A DNA stretch of 64,000 bases from Sphingobacterium sp. JB170. Its GTDB lineage: Bacteria > Bacteroidota > Bacteroidia > Sphingobacteriales > Sphingobacteriaceae. A program made the position numbers and the translations under genes. Position 1 is the stretch's first letter. Each line of letters starts with the position of its first letter. This document shows positions 27,616 through 37,349 of this stretch, in pieces. The notes below the pieces were generated by a model. The model saw nothing but the letters and a program-made list of their open reading frames with translations. It was not told where the DNA came from and did not search any database. Where the stretch lies: contig NZ_FUKU01000014.1 in NCBI RefSeq assembly GCF_900163865.1, positions 1 to 64,000 on the forward strand. Reading direction: 5' to 3'.

Positions 27616-28710
27616 TTAATAAACTTTTACTAAATAGATGAAGTCTTGGATTTTTTTGACCTGATCGGTACGCGATAAACTGTTGAGTAAATTTCGATTA
27701 CCTAGAATGACGTTGCCTCGCAGTGAATCGGCGGGGATATCATTCAGGGTCTCCATCAGTGCTTTGGTTTTAATAGCAAACGCAGCGCCGTCAATTCCTT
27801 TTTGTTTACCGCTTATTATACCAATTACATTTCCATCTTTGTCCAGCACCGGACCGCCACTGTTCCCTGGGTTAACCGGAATTGAAATTTGATAGGCGAT
27901 CGTATCGCCTGCATAACCTGTAGCGGAACTCAAGTAACCTTGACCATATACGGCTTCATCTCTCGGAAACCCTATCGTATAAATATCTTCACCTAAATCA
28001 GAATCTTTTTTCTTGAAAGTATAGGGGAGTGCCTTTGAGGATTTGAAAGTAGAATCGTTGATATGCAGGATTGCGATATCCTTATCTTCATTGGTGTATA
28101 TGATATCCGCCTTAAAGGACTCACCTTTGTGGTTCTGTAGGTGCACCGAGTCAGCACCGGTAATAACGTGATAATTCGTTACTACATAACCGTCTCGGGT
28201 AATGGAAAATCCTGTAGCACCGTAATGCATCGGTTCATTACCATCTTTACTATTATTCATATTTTTGATTGCGGCACTTTGCGCATTAACGTTGCGTTTT
28301 ACAGAATTCATGTCCCTGCGTAATGCGCTGTAATCTGAGGTAGCTTTGCGTAGGTTTGAATAGTATCCTGTTAGCCAAAGAGTCGAAAATACCGATACAA
28401 TCGCAATGGCTGCAGCTACTGCGACGTTTAATTTAAGTTTGTCCCAAAGTGTAATGACGAGTGATTGTTTATTAGGAGAAACTTGCTTTTGGTAGACCTG
28501 TGCAGTTTCCTTTAATGTGTTTTTAAAATTAATACGATCGCTCGTTCGTTTCAGCTTCTCTAAAAAAGAGCGGTGTTCGGCGAATAGGTCTGCATGTACA
28601 GAATTTGTCTTACAATAATCCTCAAAACGAATACGGTCCTGTATGGCGAGCTCGCCACGGAGGTAAGCATCGGCCCATTCTAAAAATTCTTGTTGACTTA
28701 AAACCTTCAT
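27616..28710 (-). CDS. membrane-anchored trypsin-like serine protease with anti-sigma-like N-terminus
   Basis: 364 residues. The N-terminal ~70 residues (a YLRGEL...FEDYC...EHRSFLEKL pattern) resemble the cytoplasmic part of Bacteroidota anti-sigma factors. A TM helix at ~94-115 and a short coiled coil (~120-155) come next. The S1C protease domain has the triad His in VTNYHVI, Asp in NEDKDIAIL and Ser in NPGNSGGPVL. There is no PDZ domain. The gene starts 21 bases after the stop of a sigma-factor gene and is probably in one operon with it. The fold and triad are clear; the anti-sigma role is inferred from position and the weak N-terminal resemblance. Confidence 0.82.
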   Translation of the reverse strand: MKVLSQQEFLEWADAYLRGELAIQDRIRFEDYCKTNSVHADLFAEHRSFLEKLKRTSDRINFKNTLKETAQVYQKQVSPNKQSLVITLWDKLKLNVAVAAAIAIVSVFSTLWLTGYYSNLRKATSDYSALRRDMNSVKRNVNAQSAAIKNMNNSKDGNEPMHYGATGFSITRDGYVVTNYHVITGADSVHLQNHKGESFKADIIYTNEDKDIAILHINDSTFKSSKALPYTFKKKDSDLGEDIYTIGFPRDEAVYGQGYLSSATGYAGDTIAYQISIPVNPGNSGGPVLDKDGNVIGIISGKQKGIDGAAFAIKTKALMETLNDIPADSLRGNVILGNRNLLNSLSRTDQVKKIQDFIYLVKVY

Positions 28711-28731
28711 TGCTTTCTATTGTCTGGTAAT

Positions 28732-29298
28732 TTATTTCTTAAAAAATATCTTCTTTAAGCGTTGGAGGCACTTGTATTTTTGAGTTTTGGCATTATCTGT
28801 ATTCGTATAGCCAAATTTTTCACAAATGTCAGTCATGGATTTATTGCTAATATAGAAGTCATATAAGATGGTTTTACAAGGCTCTCCCAATCCATCTAAA
28901 GCGACCTCCATGTTTGCAAAATTAGCCTCCATCGCTTCGTGCTCTTCCGCGGCTTCATCTGCTGCAAGCGCATCTTCATGTTGTTCGTCGATACGTTCGA
29001 CCTTATACTTGGATGTGCCACGAGTAAGTTGTTTTAACCATAATCGGTATGAAATTGCGTATAAGAAAGTTTGTAGTTTACTGCTAAGTTCGAAGTTTGT
29101 GTTCGTCACTTTGTCGTAGAGTACCATTACTGTTTCTTGAAAAATGTCTTGTGCCTCCTCTCGGCTGCCCTGATTATTCAGAATCATTTTTTCGATTGGA
29201 GGGTAGTATAATCGATAGATATGGTCAATCGACGTATTGTTACCGTTCCTGATATCTTGGATGATCGCACTATCAATATCATTATTATCCTTACTCAC
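28732..29298 (-). CDS. RNA polymerase sigma-70 family factor (ECF type)
   Basis: 188 residues with sigma region 2 (~15-95, including QDIFQETVMVLYDKV and the FLYAISYRLWLKQL core helix). An acidic, Glu/Ala-rich linker (~103-128) is unusually charged. Region 4 (~130-185, CKTILYDFYISNKSMTDICEKFGY) carries the helix-turn-helix. The start is a GTG at 29298, and the codon directly upstream is a stop, so no alternative exists. Its downstream partner is the membrane protease. Its own promoter target is not known. Confidence 0.88.
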   Translation of the reverse strand: MSKDNNDIDSAIIQDIRNGNNTSIDHIYRLYYPPIEKMILNNQGSREEAQDIFQETVMVLYDKVTNTNFELSSKLQTFLYAISYRLWLKQLTRGTSKYKVERIDEQHEDALAADEAAEEHEAMEANFANMEVALDGLGEPCKTILYDFYISNKSMTDICEKFGYTNTDNAKTQKYKCLQRLKKIFFKK

Positions 29299-29547
29299 TT
29301 ATTAATACCTTTTTAATCAAATAGTAACCTTGGTGTGTTCGTGTTTTTTACTTTTTTGTTATTTAAACGAAACTTGTCGACCTAATTCAAAAGTACTAAT
29401 TAAATATTGATCTGTGTATAATGACATTTGCAAAATCAATGTTAAAAATGTTGCGCGGTCCTGCGCTTTATAATGTTTTTTTGATCCATTAAGGGATTTG
29501 TTGCCGATATAGTGAGGTATCATTTATAATTTTCTAAATTAGCGGGT

Positions 29548-30030
29548 ATGAAAATTAAGGTAGGATTTGGATTTGACGTTCATCAGATGAAAGCGGGACA
29601 TCCCTTCATTGTAGGCGGAGTAAACATGGAGCATCATGCAGGGGCCTTCGGGCATTCCGATGCAGATGTGTTAGTTCATGCTATTTGTGATGCGATTCTA
29701 GGAGCGGCAAACTTGGAAGACATTGGTTATCATTTCCCGAATACCGACATGCGTTGGAAAGGAGTAAGTAGTCTTTTTTTGTTGGAGGAGTGCGTGCGTT
29801 TGATCACAGAAAAGGGATTTGTATTAGGGAATATAGACGGGATGTTGTGTCTGGAGGCACCGAAAATAAAGCCATATATCCCTTTAATGAAAGAGAAAAT
29901 TGCCCAGGCAACGGGTTTGGAGATTGAAGATATCTCGATTAAAGCGACCACGAATGAAACAATGGGGTTTATTGGTCGAGAAGAAGGTGTTGTGGCATAT
30001 GCAGTATGCCTTATCGAGCGAGTAAAATAG
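29548..30030 (+). CDS. ispF: 2-C-methyl-D-erythritol 2,4-cyclodiphosphate synthase
   Basis: MEP-pathway enzyme for isoprenoid precursors. The 160-residue protein has the metal-binding GFDVHQM (~7-13), the GHSDADVLVHAICDAILGAA block (~35-54) and DIGYHFPNTD (~59-68). A C-terminal KATTNETMGFIGREEGVVAYAVCLI is also diagnostic. Complete, and a lone gene here. Confidence 0.97.
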   Translation: MKIKVGFGFDVHQMKAGHPFIVGGVNMEHHAGAFGHSDADVLVHAICDAILGAANLEDIGYHFPNTDMRWKGVSSLFLLEECVRLITEKGFVLGNIDGMLCLEAPKIKPYIPLMKEKIAQATGLEIEDISIKATTNETMGFIGREEGVVAYAVCLIERVK

Positions 30031-30493
30031 TATGACGTGAAGAAATAGGGGATATGGCAGACTCCGGAACCGTTAAGGTGGACGAAATTAGGTGCGCGAT
30101 CTTAGTTTTGCTGTAACGTCAGGTTGTTCAATCTTCATGGGAAATTATTTCTTGGTTTTTCTACGAGCTACCGGGACAAAGTTGTTTTTGTTCAGCTCGA
30201 TGGGTTTGTTATTAGCGCCAGCGAAAACAGCGCTTGTTACAGCCCATTTTGAATCTGGTTTTGCAGGGGACGTTGTTCCGGCGACCACCGATCCAGGTGG
30301 ATTTTTGACGGCACTGAAGGAAACTTTTTAAGAAATTTCAAAACTTACGCAGCGAGAATATTACCTTTGTTTGCTAATATAGGGCTGTAACACTAAAGAA
30401 TTACACGACTTTAGTTGTCAACAATAATATTGGCACGTAAACTGTTGGAGTAGCATTGAAATTTACCGACAGTGATATTGTATTTTAATTAAT
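30031..30493. other. intergenic region with unassigned short open stretches
   Basis: 463 bp without a recognisable gene. A GTG-initiated frame of 79 codons (30092-30331, +) has a hydrophobic start, and a ~65-codon ATG-less frame opposite it ends in a basic tail (ARRKTKK). Neither resembles a family I know. A TACCTTTG at 30362-30369 could be a -7 box for the downstream PBP gene, but no TTG partner is seen. Confidence 0.4.
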
Positions 30494-32740
30494 ATGAAGA
30501 GAGAATCGAAGCAAAAAAAGTTGACGGATGAAAACATCACACGTTACACGAGAAACTTTTGGAAAATACTTTTTGGAATTTTTGTCATCGCTGCGTTGTT
30601 TATTTTTGCAGTACGTATTGGTGTTTTCGGTAAATTACCGTCGTTCGAAGAGTTAGAAAACCCAAAAAGTAACCTAGCCTCCGAAGTATTGTCGGATGAT
30701 TTAAAAGTTTTAGGTACGTACTATAAGCACAACCGTTCAAATGTTAAATACTCAGAACTCTCACCAAACCTTGTCGAAGCGCTAATTTCGACGGAAGATA
30801 AGCGGTTTTACAGCCATTCCGGAATCGATTATTCCCGGACAATCACGACTGTGTTTCACACGTTGATGGGAAATAAGCAGGGAGGGAGTACCATTACCCA
30901 GCAGCTTGCCTTAAATCTATTTTCGGAAAAGCGGGAGCGCAATACGTTAAAACGTATTATGCAGAAATTTCAGGAATGGATCACTGCCGTCCGTTTAGAG
31001 AGGAGTTATACGAAAGAGGAGATTATCACGATGTACTTTAATACGGTGGATTTCGGTGCCTATAATACATTTGGTATTAAGTCTGCCGCACGAACCTATT
31101 TCAACACAACGCCTGATCAACTACAACCTGAAGAGGCCGCGATATTAGTTGGAATGTTGAAAGGTACATATTTATACTCACCTGTGAAATTCCCTGAACG
31201 GGCACTAGCACGACGAAACCAAGTGCTCAATAATATGGGACGTCAAAATTTTTTAACCGACGATGAACTGGAGAAGGCGAAAAGCACACCGATCACTTTG
31301 AAATTAAATATTTCCAGTTATGGCGAAGGGCTAGCACCTTATTTTCGCGCGGTATTAAAAGGAGTTATTAGATCTGAGTTCAAGCGTTTATCGATAACCA
31401 AGGCGGATGGTACACCATACGATCTGGATCGCGACGGGTTGAGAGTATATACACCAATTAACTTTGCGATGCAGGAGCATGCGGAGTCCGCCCAAAAGGA
31501 ATGGATGGAAAAGTTACAGCGTGATTTTGATAAACAATATAAAAATATCGACCCATTCAAAGGTAAAAATGCCAACTTATTGGTGACTGGTATGCGCAGA
31601 TCAGATCGCTATCGAACGTTAAAAGATGATGGTTTATCTGAAGAGCAAATTAAACTAGAATTTCAGAAAAAGGTACCGATGTCTGTGTTCACCTATAAAG
31701 GTAGTGTTGATACAATTATGTCCCCTATGGACTCGATACGCTATAATAAGTTATTTCTTCAAAATGCGGTCATGTCGATGGAGCCTAAAACAGGGCATAT
31801 TAAGGCATGGGTCGGGGGCGTCGATTTTGAGCACTTTAAATTTGACCATGTCAAGCAAGCGGAACGTCAGGTAGGGTCAACGGCAAAACCGTTTACTTAC
31901 GCTGTTGCGATTGACAACGGCTATTCTCCCTGTTTTACGGTACCTAATCACTCGCGAACATACGGGAATTGGACACCACGAGGTACGGCACGTGGTGGGG
32001 ATCCGATCACGATTAAAAATGCGTTAAAATATTCACAAAACTTTGCCTCGGCGTATATCATCAATGAGGTACAGGCAGGTAATGTTGCGGCCTTGACAAA
32101 GAAAATGGGGATTACCTCCAACGTGCCGAGTTATCCATCTATTGCGCTGGGCGCCTATGAGGCTTCGGTATTCGATATGGTAGGTGCTTATTCTGCGTTT
32201 GTGAATCATGGTACATGGATAGAGCCAACCATGATTTTACGCATTGAAGATAAGAATGGCGCTCCAATCTATGAAAAGACACCTAAGGTTGTTAAGGCTA
32301 TTAATAGTGAATCTGCCTATATTATGGTGGATATGTTGAAAGGCGTTGTCGACGGCGGTACGGGGTCGCGTTTGCGAAGGGCCGAATATGGGGGACTCAC
32401 CAACCCGATGGGAGGAAAAACCGGTACGACCAATGATAACTCGGATGCTTGGTTTATCGGGATTACGCCGGAGCTCGTGACGGGTGTTTGGACAGGCGCT
32501 GAGGACCGTGGGATACGCTTCCATAGCATGGCACTCGGGCAAGGAGCGCAGGCTGCGCTTCCTATTTTTGGATTGTATATGAATCGTGTTTTTAACGATA
32601 AAAGTTTGCATTATAGCCAGGAGGATTTTCCACTGCCACCGGGCGGACTTACGCGGGAAATTGATTGTAGTAAGTATGTGAAGTTTTACGGCACACCGAC
32701 TGAAGAAGCTGAACTGAATGATGATCGATTAGGCTTTTAA
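30494..32740 (+). CDS. bifunctional penicillin-binding protein 1A (class A PBP)
   Basis: Peptidoglycan glycosyltransferase and transpeptidase at the inner membrane. The 748-residue protein has a cytoplasmic start and a TM helix (~26-48). The GT51 domain has the catalytic Glu in STEDKRFYSHSGID (~97-110) and GGSTITQQLALNLFS (~131-145). The transpeptidase domain has SxxK in GSTAKPFTYA (~457), SxN in KYSQNFASAY and KTGT in MGGKTGTTNDNSDAWF (~638). Complete; called PBP1A by architecture (mrcA/ponA type). Confidence 0.95.
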   Translation: MKRESKQKKLTDENITRYTRNFWKILFGIFVIAALFIFAVRIGVFGKLPSFEELENPKSNLASEVLSDDLKVLGTYYKHNRSNVKYSELSPNLVEALISTEDKRFYSHSGIDYSRTITTVFHTLMGNKQGGSTITQQLALNLFSEKRERNTLKRIMQKFQEWITAVRLERSYTKEEIITMYFNTVDFGAYNTFGIKSAARTYFNTTPDQLQPEEAAILVGMLKGTYLYSPVKFPERALARRNQVLNNMGRQNFLTDDELEKAKSTPITLKLNISSYGEGLAPYFRAVLKGVIRSEFKRLSITKADGTPYDLDRDGLRVYTPINFAMQEHAESAQKEWMEKLQRDFDKQYKNIDPFKGKNANLLVTGMRRSDRYRTLKDDGLSEEQIKLEFQKKVPMSVFTYKGSVDTIMSPMDSIRYNKLFLQNAVMSMEPKTGHIKAWVGGVDFEHFKFDHVKQAERQVGSTAKPFTYAVAIDNGYSPCFTVPNHSRTYGNWTPRGTARGGDPITIKNALKYSQNFASAYIINEVQAGNVAALTKKMGITSNVPSYPSIALGAYEASVFDMVGAYSAFVNHGTWIEPTMILRIEDKNGAPIYEKTPKVVKAINSESAYIMVDMLKGVVDGGTGSRLRRAEYGGLTNPMGGKTGTTNDNSDAWFIGITPELVTGVWTGAEDRGIRFHSMALGQGAQAALPIFGLYMNRVFNDKSLHYSQEDFPLPPGGLTREIDCSKYVKFYGTPTEEAELNDDRLGF

Positions 32741-32764
32741 AGCGTTTAATTCTTGATATAAATT

Positions 32765-32809
32765 GCTGAGCAGGAAATTTTTACGAAATTTGATGCTCAG
32801 CTTTTTTTT
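32765..32809 (+). terminator. terminator after the PBP gene
   Basis: GCTGAGCA (32765-32772) pairs with TGCTCAGC (32794-32801), followed by eight T. It lies only 5 bases ahead of the uvrC start codon, so uvrC either depends on readthrough or has its promoter inside this stretch. Confidence 0.8.
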
Positions 32810-32814
32810 ATTTT

Positions 32815-34620
32815 ATGAGCGAACAGACATTTAATTACAAAGAAGAATTGAAAAAGATTCCTCATCGGCCTGGCGTATACCAGTATTTCGATCAGGATGA
32901 TGTACTTATATACGTAGGAAAAGCGAAGGATCTACGTAATAGAGTAGGATCATATTTTGTAAATAACCATAACCTAAACAGCAAAACCAGAGTGCTTGTT
33001 CGAAAGATCAATCGTATTGCATTTACAATTGTTGATACCGAAATTGATGCCTGGCTGCTAGAAAATAATCTTATTAAGAAACACAAGCCGCGCTACAACG
33101 TACTCTTAAAAGATGACAAGACTTACCCCTGGATTGTTATTAAGAACGAACATTTTCCACGTGTTTTCTGGACGCGTCAACATATCAAAGATGGGTCTCG
33201 CTATTATGGTCCGTATGCCTCGGTTGGTATGATGCATATCGTGCTGGACATGATCCGTGAGCTTTTCCCCTTGCGAACCTGTAATTTGAATCTCGCGCCG
33301 CAAAATATCCAAAAAGGAAAGTATAAAGTTTGTTTGGAATATCAAATTGGTAACTGCAAGGGACCTTGCGAAGGATATCAGTCGGAAGAAAATTACGCGC
33401 AGAACCTCTCGGATATTAAGGATATTTTAAATGGAAAAATTGGCGTGGTGACCGCGCGGCTAAAACAACAAATGAATGAGGCAACCTCAGTGCTTAATTT
33501 TGAGGCGGCACACAAATATAAATCGAAACTTGAGAAGCTAAGCAGCTACCAAAGTAAATCGACTGTGGTTAGCGCTTCGATCAATAATGTGGATGTGTTT
33601 AATATTGCTTCGGATGAAAGTTACGCGTTTGTTAATTACCTAAAAGTAGCACACGGAGTTATTATACAGACCCAAACACTCGAAATGAAGCGCAGGCTTG
33701 ATGAGACCGAAGCCGAACTGCTCGCCCTGGCAATTCCGGAAATAAGGGGTCGCTTTCGAAGTACCGCGAGTGAGATAATCGTACCATTTGATATCGACGT
33801 TCAAGGGGGGGATACGCTGAAGTTTGTCACTCCGAAAGCTGGCGAGAAGAAAAATTTGCTCGAGTTGTCGTATAAAAATGTGGCTTATTTTAAAAAAGAA
33901 AGGATGCTACAATACGAAAAGTTGAATCCAGACGTGAAAACCGAACGGATACTTACGCAAATGAAGAAAGATTTGCGGCTAAATGTTTTGCCGCAGCATA
34001 TTGAATGTTTTGATAACTCCAATATTCAGGGGAATTACCCCGTATCGGCAATTGTCGTATTTAAAGACGCGAAGCCTTCAAAGAAAGATTACCGGCATTT
34101 CAATGTGAAGACGGTCGTTGGTCCAGACGATTTTGCGACCATGGAAGAAGCTGTTTTTAGGCGTTACAGGCGCACGCTGGATGAAGGACAGGGCTTGCCT
34201 CAACTTATCATCATTGATGGGGGAAAGGGCCAGCTAGGCGCAGCGTTAAAGAGTTTACGCTTATTAGGGATTGAAAAGCAAGTAACCGTTATCGGGATTG
34301 CGAAGCGCCTTGAAGAGTTGTACTACCCAGGTGATCAATATCCGCTTTATCTTGACAAACGGTCCGAGACATTAAAGATCATTCAACATTTACGGGACGA
34401 AGCGCACAGGTTTGGCATAACGTTTCACCGTAACCAACGAAGTAGAAAAACTTTTGTTTCTGATTTAGAGAATGTTCCGGGCGTTGGTAAAGTGTCGGTG
34501 GATAAATTATTAAGAACCTTTAAGTCAACAAAAAAAGTCAAAGAAGCTTCCGACGAAGCTTTGCTAAAAGTGCTTAACCTGAAACAGGTTAATGCACTTC
34601 GAGAATATTTTTCTGATTAA
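32815..34620 (+). CDS. uvrC: excinuclease ABC subunit C
   Basis: Makes both incisions in nucleotide excision repair. The 601-residue protein has an N-terminal GIY-YIG nuclease (RPGVYQYFD...LIYVGKAKDLRNRVGSYF, ~18-50). A UVR domain (~205-240) binds UvrB. An RNase H-like endonuclease domain has CFDNSNIQGNYPVSAIVVF (~402) and IIDGGKGQLGAA (~465). A C-terminal HhH region (VPGVGKVSVDKLL, ~560) is present. Its stop overlaps the era stop on the other strand by four bases. Confidence 0.97.
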   Translation: MSEQTFNYKEELKKIPHRPGVYQYFDQDDVLIYVGKAKDLRNRVGSYFVNNHNLNSKTRVLVRKINRIAFTIVDTEIDAWLLENNLIKKHKPRYNVLLKDDKTYPWIVIKNEHFPRVFWTRQHIKDGSRYYGPYASVGMMHIVLDMIRELFPLRTCNLNLAPQNIQKGKYKVCLEYQIGNCKGPCEGYQSEENYAQNLSDIKDILNGKIGVVTARLKQQMNEATSVLNFEAAHKYKSKLEKLSSYQSKSTVVSASINNVDVFNIASDESYAFVNYLKVAHGVIIQTQTLEMKRRLDETEAELLALAIPEIRGRFRSTASEIIVPFDIDVQGGDTLKFVTPKAGEKKNLLELSYKNVAYFKKERMLQYEKLNPDVKTERILTQMKKDLRLNVLPQHIECFDNSNIQGNYPVSAIVVFKDAKPSKKDYRHFNVKTVVGPDDFATMEEAVFRRYRRTLDEGQGLPQLIIIDGGKGQLGAALKSLRLLGIEKQVTVIGIAKRLEELYYPGDQYPLYLDKRSETLKIIQHLRDEAHRFGITFHRNQRSRKTFVSDLENVPGVGKVSVDKLLRTFKSTKKVKEASDEALLKVLNLKQVNALREYFSD

Positions 34621-35495
34621 ATGTCGTAACCGAATTGTTTTAGGTAGTTTTTCTTGGACCGCCAATCGGGAATCACTTTTACGAAAAGTTCCAGGAAGAC
34701 TTTTCCGCCAATAAATTCTTCGATATCCTGACGCGCATAGGTTCCGACCTTTTTGATCATACTACCGGCCTTGCCGATGATGATATTCTTTTGCGAATCG
34801 CGCTCGACGATGATTTCTCCAGCGATACGGGTAATCGTAGGTTCTTCTTTGTAAGAGGTGATAATCACTTCTGTGCTATAAGGAATCTCTTTGTCGTAAA
34901 GTTTAAATATTTTTTCACGGACCATTTCGGCAACGAAGAAACGCATGTTTTTATCGGTCAATTCATCTTTTTCGTAATACGGCGCATGTACCGGTAATTT
35001 TTCTTTAATATATTCTAAGATTCCACCTACTCCATATCCTAGGAGCGCAGAGATTGCAAATACGGCGTCGGGATTGAGGTGTTGTTTCCAAAAGTCGATC
35101 TTTTCCATTACTTCTTGCTCGCTTGAGCGATCTACTTTATTGATGAGGACAGCTACGGGTGAACTGGTCTTCCGTAGTTTTTCGATCACATCATTCTCGT
35201 CATATTTTTCATGTATGTCGGTCACAAATAGTATAACATCGGCGTCGATTAGCGAACCTTGAACAAAATTCATCATCGATTCTTGTAAAGAGTAGTTGGG
35301 TTTTATGACTCCCGGTGTATCGGAAAATACGATTTGATGATCTTCGTCGTTAACAATGCCAATTATTCGGTGGCGAGTAGTCTGTGCTTTGGGTGTAATA
35401 ATAGACATCTTTTCACCTACTAATGAGTTCATTAGTGTGGACTTACCCGCGTTGGGCTTCCCAATGATGCTTACGAATCCTGCTTTGTGCGACAT
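34617..35495 (-). CDS. era: GTPase Era
   Basis: Ribosome-assembly GTPase that binds the 3' end of 16S rRNA. I start it at 35495 (MSHKAGFVSIIGKPNAGKST), giving 292 residues as usual for Era; a 12-codon upstream in-frame extension lacks conservation signs. G1 is GKPNAGKST, G3 is DTPGV, G4 is NKVD, and G5 is SALLG. The C-terminal KH domain includes IIVERDSQKNIIIGKAG (~229-245). A divergent tRNA promoter lies just upstream. Convergent with uvrC. Confidence 0.96.
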   Translation of the reverse strand: MSHKAGFVSIIGKPNAGKSTLMNSLVGEKMSIITPKAQTTRHRIIGIVNDEDHQIVFSDTPGVIKPNYSLQESMMNFVQGSLIDADVILFVTDIHEKYDENDVIEKLRKTSSPVAVLINKVDRSSEQEVMEKIDFWKQHLNPDAVFAISALLGYGVGGILEYIKEKLPVHAPYYEKDELTDKNMRFFVAEMVREKIFKLYDKEIPYSTEVIITSYKEEPTITRIAGEIIVERDSQKNIIIGKAGSMIKKVGTYARQDIEEFIGGKVFLELFVKVIPDWRSKKNYLKQFGYDI

Positions 35496-35512
35496 TTTAT
35501 CTTGCTTTTTAT

Positions 35513-35543
35513 TTGGAATACAAAGAAACAAATAATATCTTTG
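35513..35543 (+). promoter_or_regulatory. promoter of the initiator tRNA array
   Basis: TTG at 35513-35515, a 20-base spacer and TATCTTTG at 35536-35543 match the Bacteroidota promoter. The first tRNA begins ~68 bases downstream. Confidence 0.7.
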
Positions 35544-35611
35544 TGCTCCAATTAAACGGAATGATATATTGCGCTGAGGGTATAAAGGCGCAATTTTTAT
35601 ATAAAATATAT

Positions 35612-35684
<73 letters not shown>

Positions 35685-35732
35685 CTAAAAGAGCTAAGCG
35701 CGAGGCTTAGCTCAAGGAAATTAACAATATAT

Positions 35733-35805
<73 letters not shown>

Positions 35806-35853
35806 CTAAGAGAGCTAAGCGTTAGGCTTAGCTCAAAGACATTAATAACACAT

Positions 35854-35926
<73 letters not shown>

Positions 35927-35939
35927 CTAGCAAAGACAA

Positions 35940-35970
35940 GGTCTCACAGAAATGTGAGATCTTTCTTTAT
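35940..35970 (+). terminator. terminator after tRNA copy 3
   Basis: A 9-bp stem (35940-35948 with 35953-35961, one G-T pair), a GAAA loop, and a TTTCTTTATTT tail. It may have arrived with the island. Confidence 0.75.
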
Positions 35971-36138
35971 TTCACAGAGCATAGAATAAGTACCGAATCA
36001 TAGCATTTTCAATTTGACATTTCTCTTGATTTCAAAAGATATCATTTTATAGTAAGAAATAGTATTGTTGAACTATCTTAATGTTTAAACGCATTTTTCA
36101 TTAATTCCATTTCTCCGAATACTTAAATCCGTCGCTAG

Positions 36139-36300
36139 TTATTCCCATTGGGCTCCATTATGCTGAGTTGTATTGATAACAGCATTGGCCTCTTTTTCTT
36201 TTAACCGAAAATAAGGAGCGACTTCCCTTACCAAGTCTAAATCCAAAGCATTTTCATTTTCTGAAATATTAAGTTTTAAACCGGTGCCATGATCATTTCT
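36139..36300 (-). pseudogene. 3' fragment of a hipA-like toxin kinase gene
   Basis: On the minus strand a frame ending with TAA at 36139 reads LKLNISENENALDLDLVREV then APYFRLKEKEANAVIN. This resembles the C-terminal end of HipA-type kinases, with the (N)ALDLDLAxxVAxYFRL pattern. The frame can be followed upstream to about 36330 but loses resemblance, and there is no start or kinase core. I read it as the tail of a decayed HipA toxin gene. Confidence is moderate because the piece is only ~50 residues. Confidence 0.5.
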
Positions 36301-36434
36301 GCACGTTGTGCAGCCTCATGACTCCCAGCGAAGAGGCTGTGCCCCAATTTGGTTACAAACAACCTTGATTTGGAAACATTAACTTTTTAAAGGAAGACGA
36401 ATTTTGCATTGTTAAACTTAAAAGAAATAAAACA

Positions 36435-37349
36435 ATGCGAAAAGTAAAATTCAAAAACAGAAATTGGGACACGGCAGCAAATCTTCATTTGCCCGACAAT
36501 TTTGATGAAACACAAAATTATCCAGCTATTGTTTGCGTTCATCCGGGAGGTAGTGTAAAAGAACAAACTGCAGGTTTGTATGCAAGGGAGCTTGCAAAAA
36601 AGGGGGTTATTGCTTTGGCTTATGACGCTTCTTTTCAAGGCGAAAGCGGTGGAGAGCCTAGATATTTGGAAGACCCAACTACCCGTGTAGAAGATATACG
36701 TTATGCCGTAGATTATCTTATCACATTAAATTTTGTAGATGAAAATCGTATTGGTTTGTTGGGCATTTGTGCAGGAGGCGGTTACGCTGCAAATGCAGCA
36801 TTGAAAGAGAGGCGAATAAGAGCCGTGGCAATGGTTTCAGGAGTGAACATAGGTAGAGCATTCAGAGAAGCAAATTTTTTAGAAATATTAGAAGCTGTTT
36901 CTTCGCAATTAACTGCGGAAGTCAATGGAGCAGAATTGACTGTAACAAATTGGACACCCAATTCTTCCGAAGAAGCAAAGAAAGCAGGCATAAATGATTT
37001 GGATATGTTAGAAGCTATTAATTATTACAGAACGCCAAGAGGCGAATTTCCTACTTCAAACAATAAATTGCTTTTTGCCAGTATGCCGAACTTAATAATG
37101 TTTGATGCTTTTCATCTTGCTGATCTTTTGCTGACACAGCCTTTATTGATTATTGTTGGCGACAAAGTTGGTGCTTTTGGTTCATACAGAGATGGTTTTG
37201 ATTTATACAAAAAAGCTGCTTCTAAAAACAAAAAAATCCATATTGTAAGTGGTGCGAGTCATTATGATTTATACGATAAACCAGAAGCAACAGCAGGAGC
37301 ATTGGATAAATTAGTCCCTTTTTTTCGGAAAAATCTTTTACAGGAATAA
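36435..37349 (+). CDS. alpha/beta hydrolase with a cysteine nucleophile (dienelactone hydrolase-like)
   Basis: 304 residues. The nucleophile elbow reads LGICAGGGYAA (~113-123), with Cys where most family members have Ser, as in dienelactone hydrolases. The oxyanion region VCVHPGGSVKEQTAG (~34-48), the acid region IIVGDKVGAFGS (~236) and a catalytic His in SGASHYDLYD (~274) complete the set. No signal peptide. The substrate is unknown. Its stop overlaps the start of the following broken gene (TAATG), so they formed an operon. Part of the AT-rich island. Confidence 0.82.
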   Translation: MRKVKFKNRNWDTAANLHLPDNFDETQNYPAIVCVHPGGSVKEQTAGLYARELAKKGVIALAYDASFQGESGGEPRYLEDPTTRVEDIRYAVDYLITLNFVDENRIGLLGICAGGGYAANAALKERRIRAVAMVSGVNIGRAFREANFLEILEAVSSQLTAEVNGAELTVTNWTPNSSEEAKKAGINDLDMLEAINYYRTPRGEFPTSNNKLLFASMPNLIMFDAFHLADLLLTQPLLIIVGDKVGAFGSYRDGFDLYKKAASKNKKIHIVSGASHYDLYDKPEATAGALDKLVPFFRKNLLQE

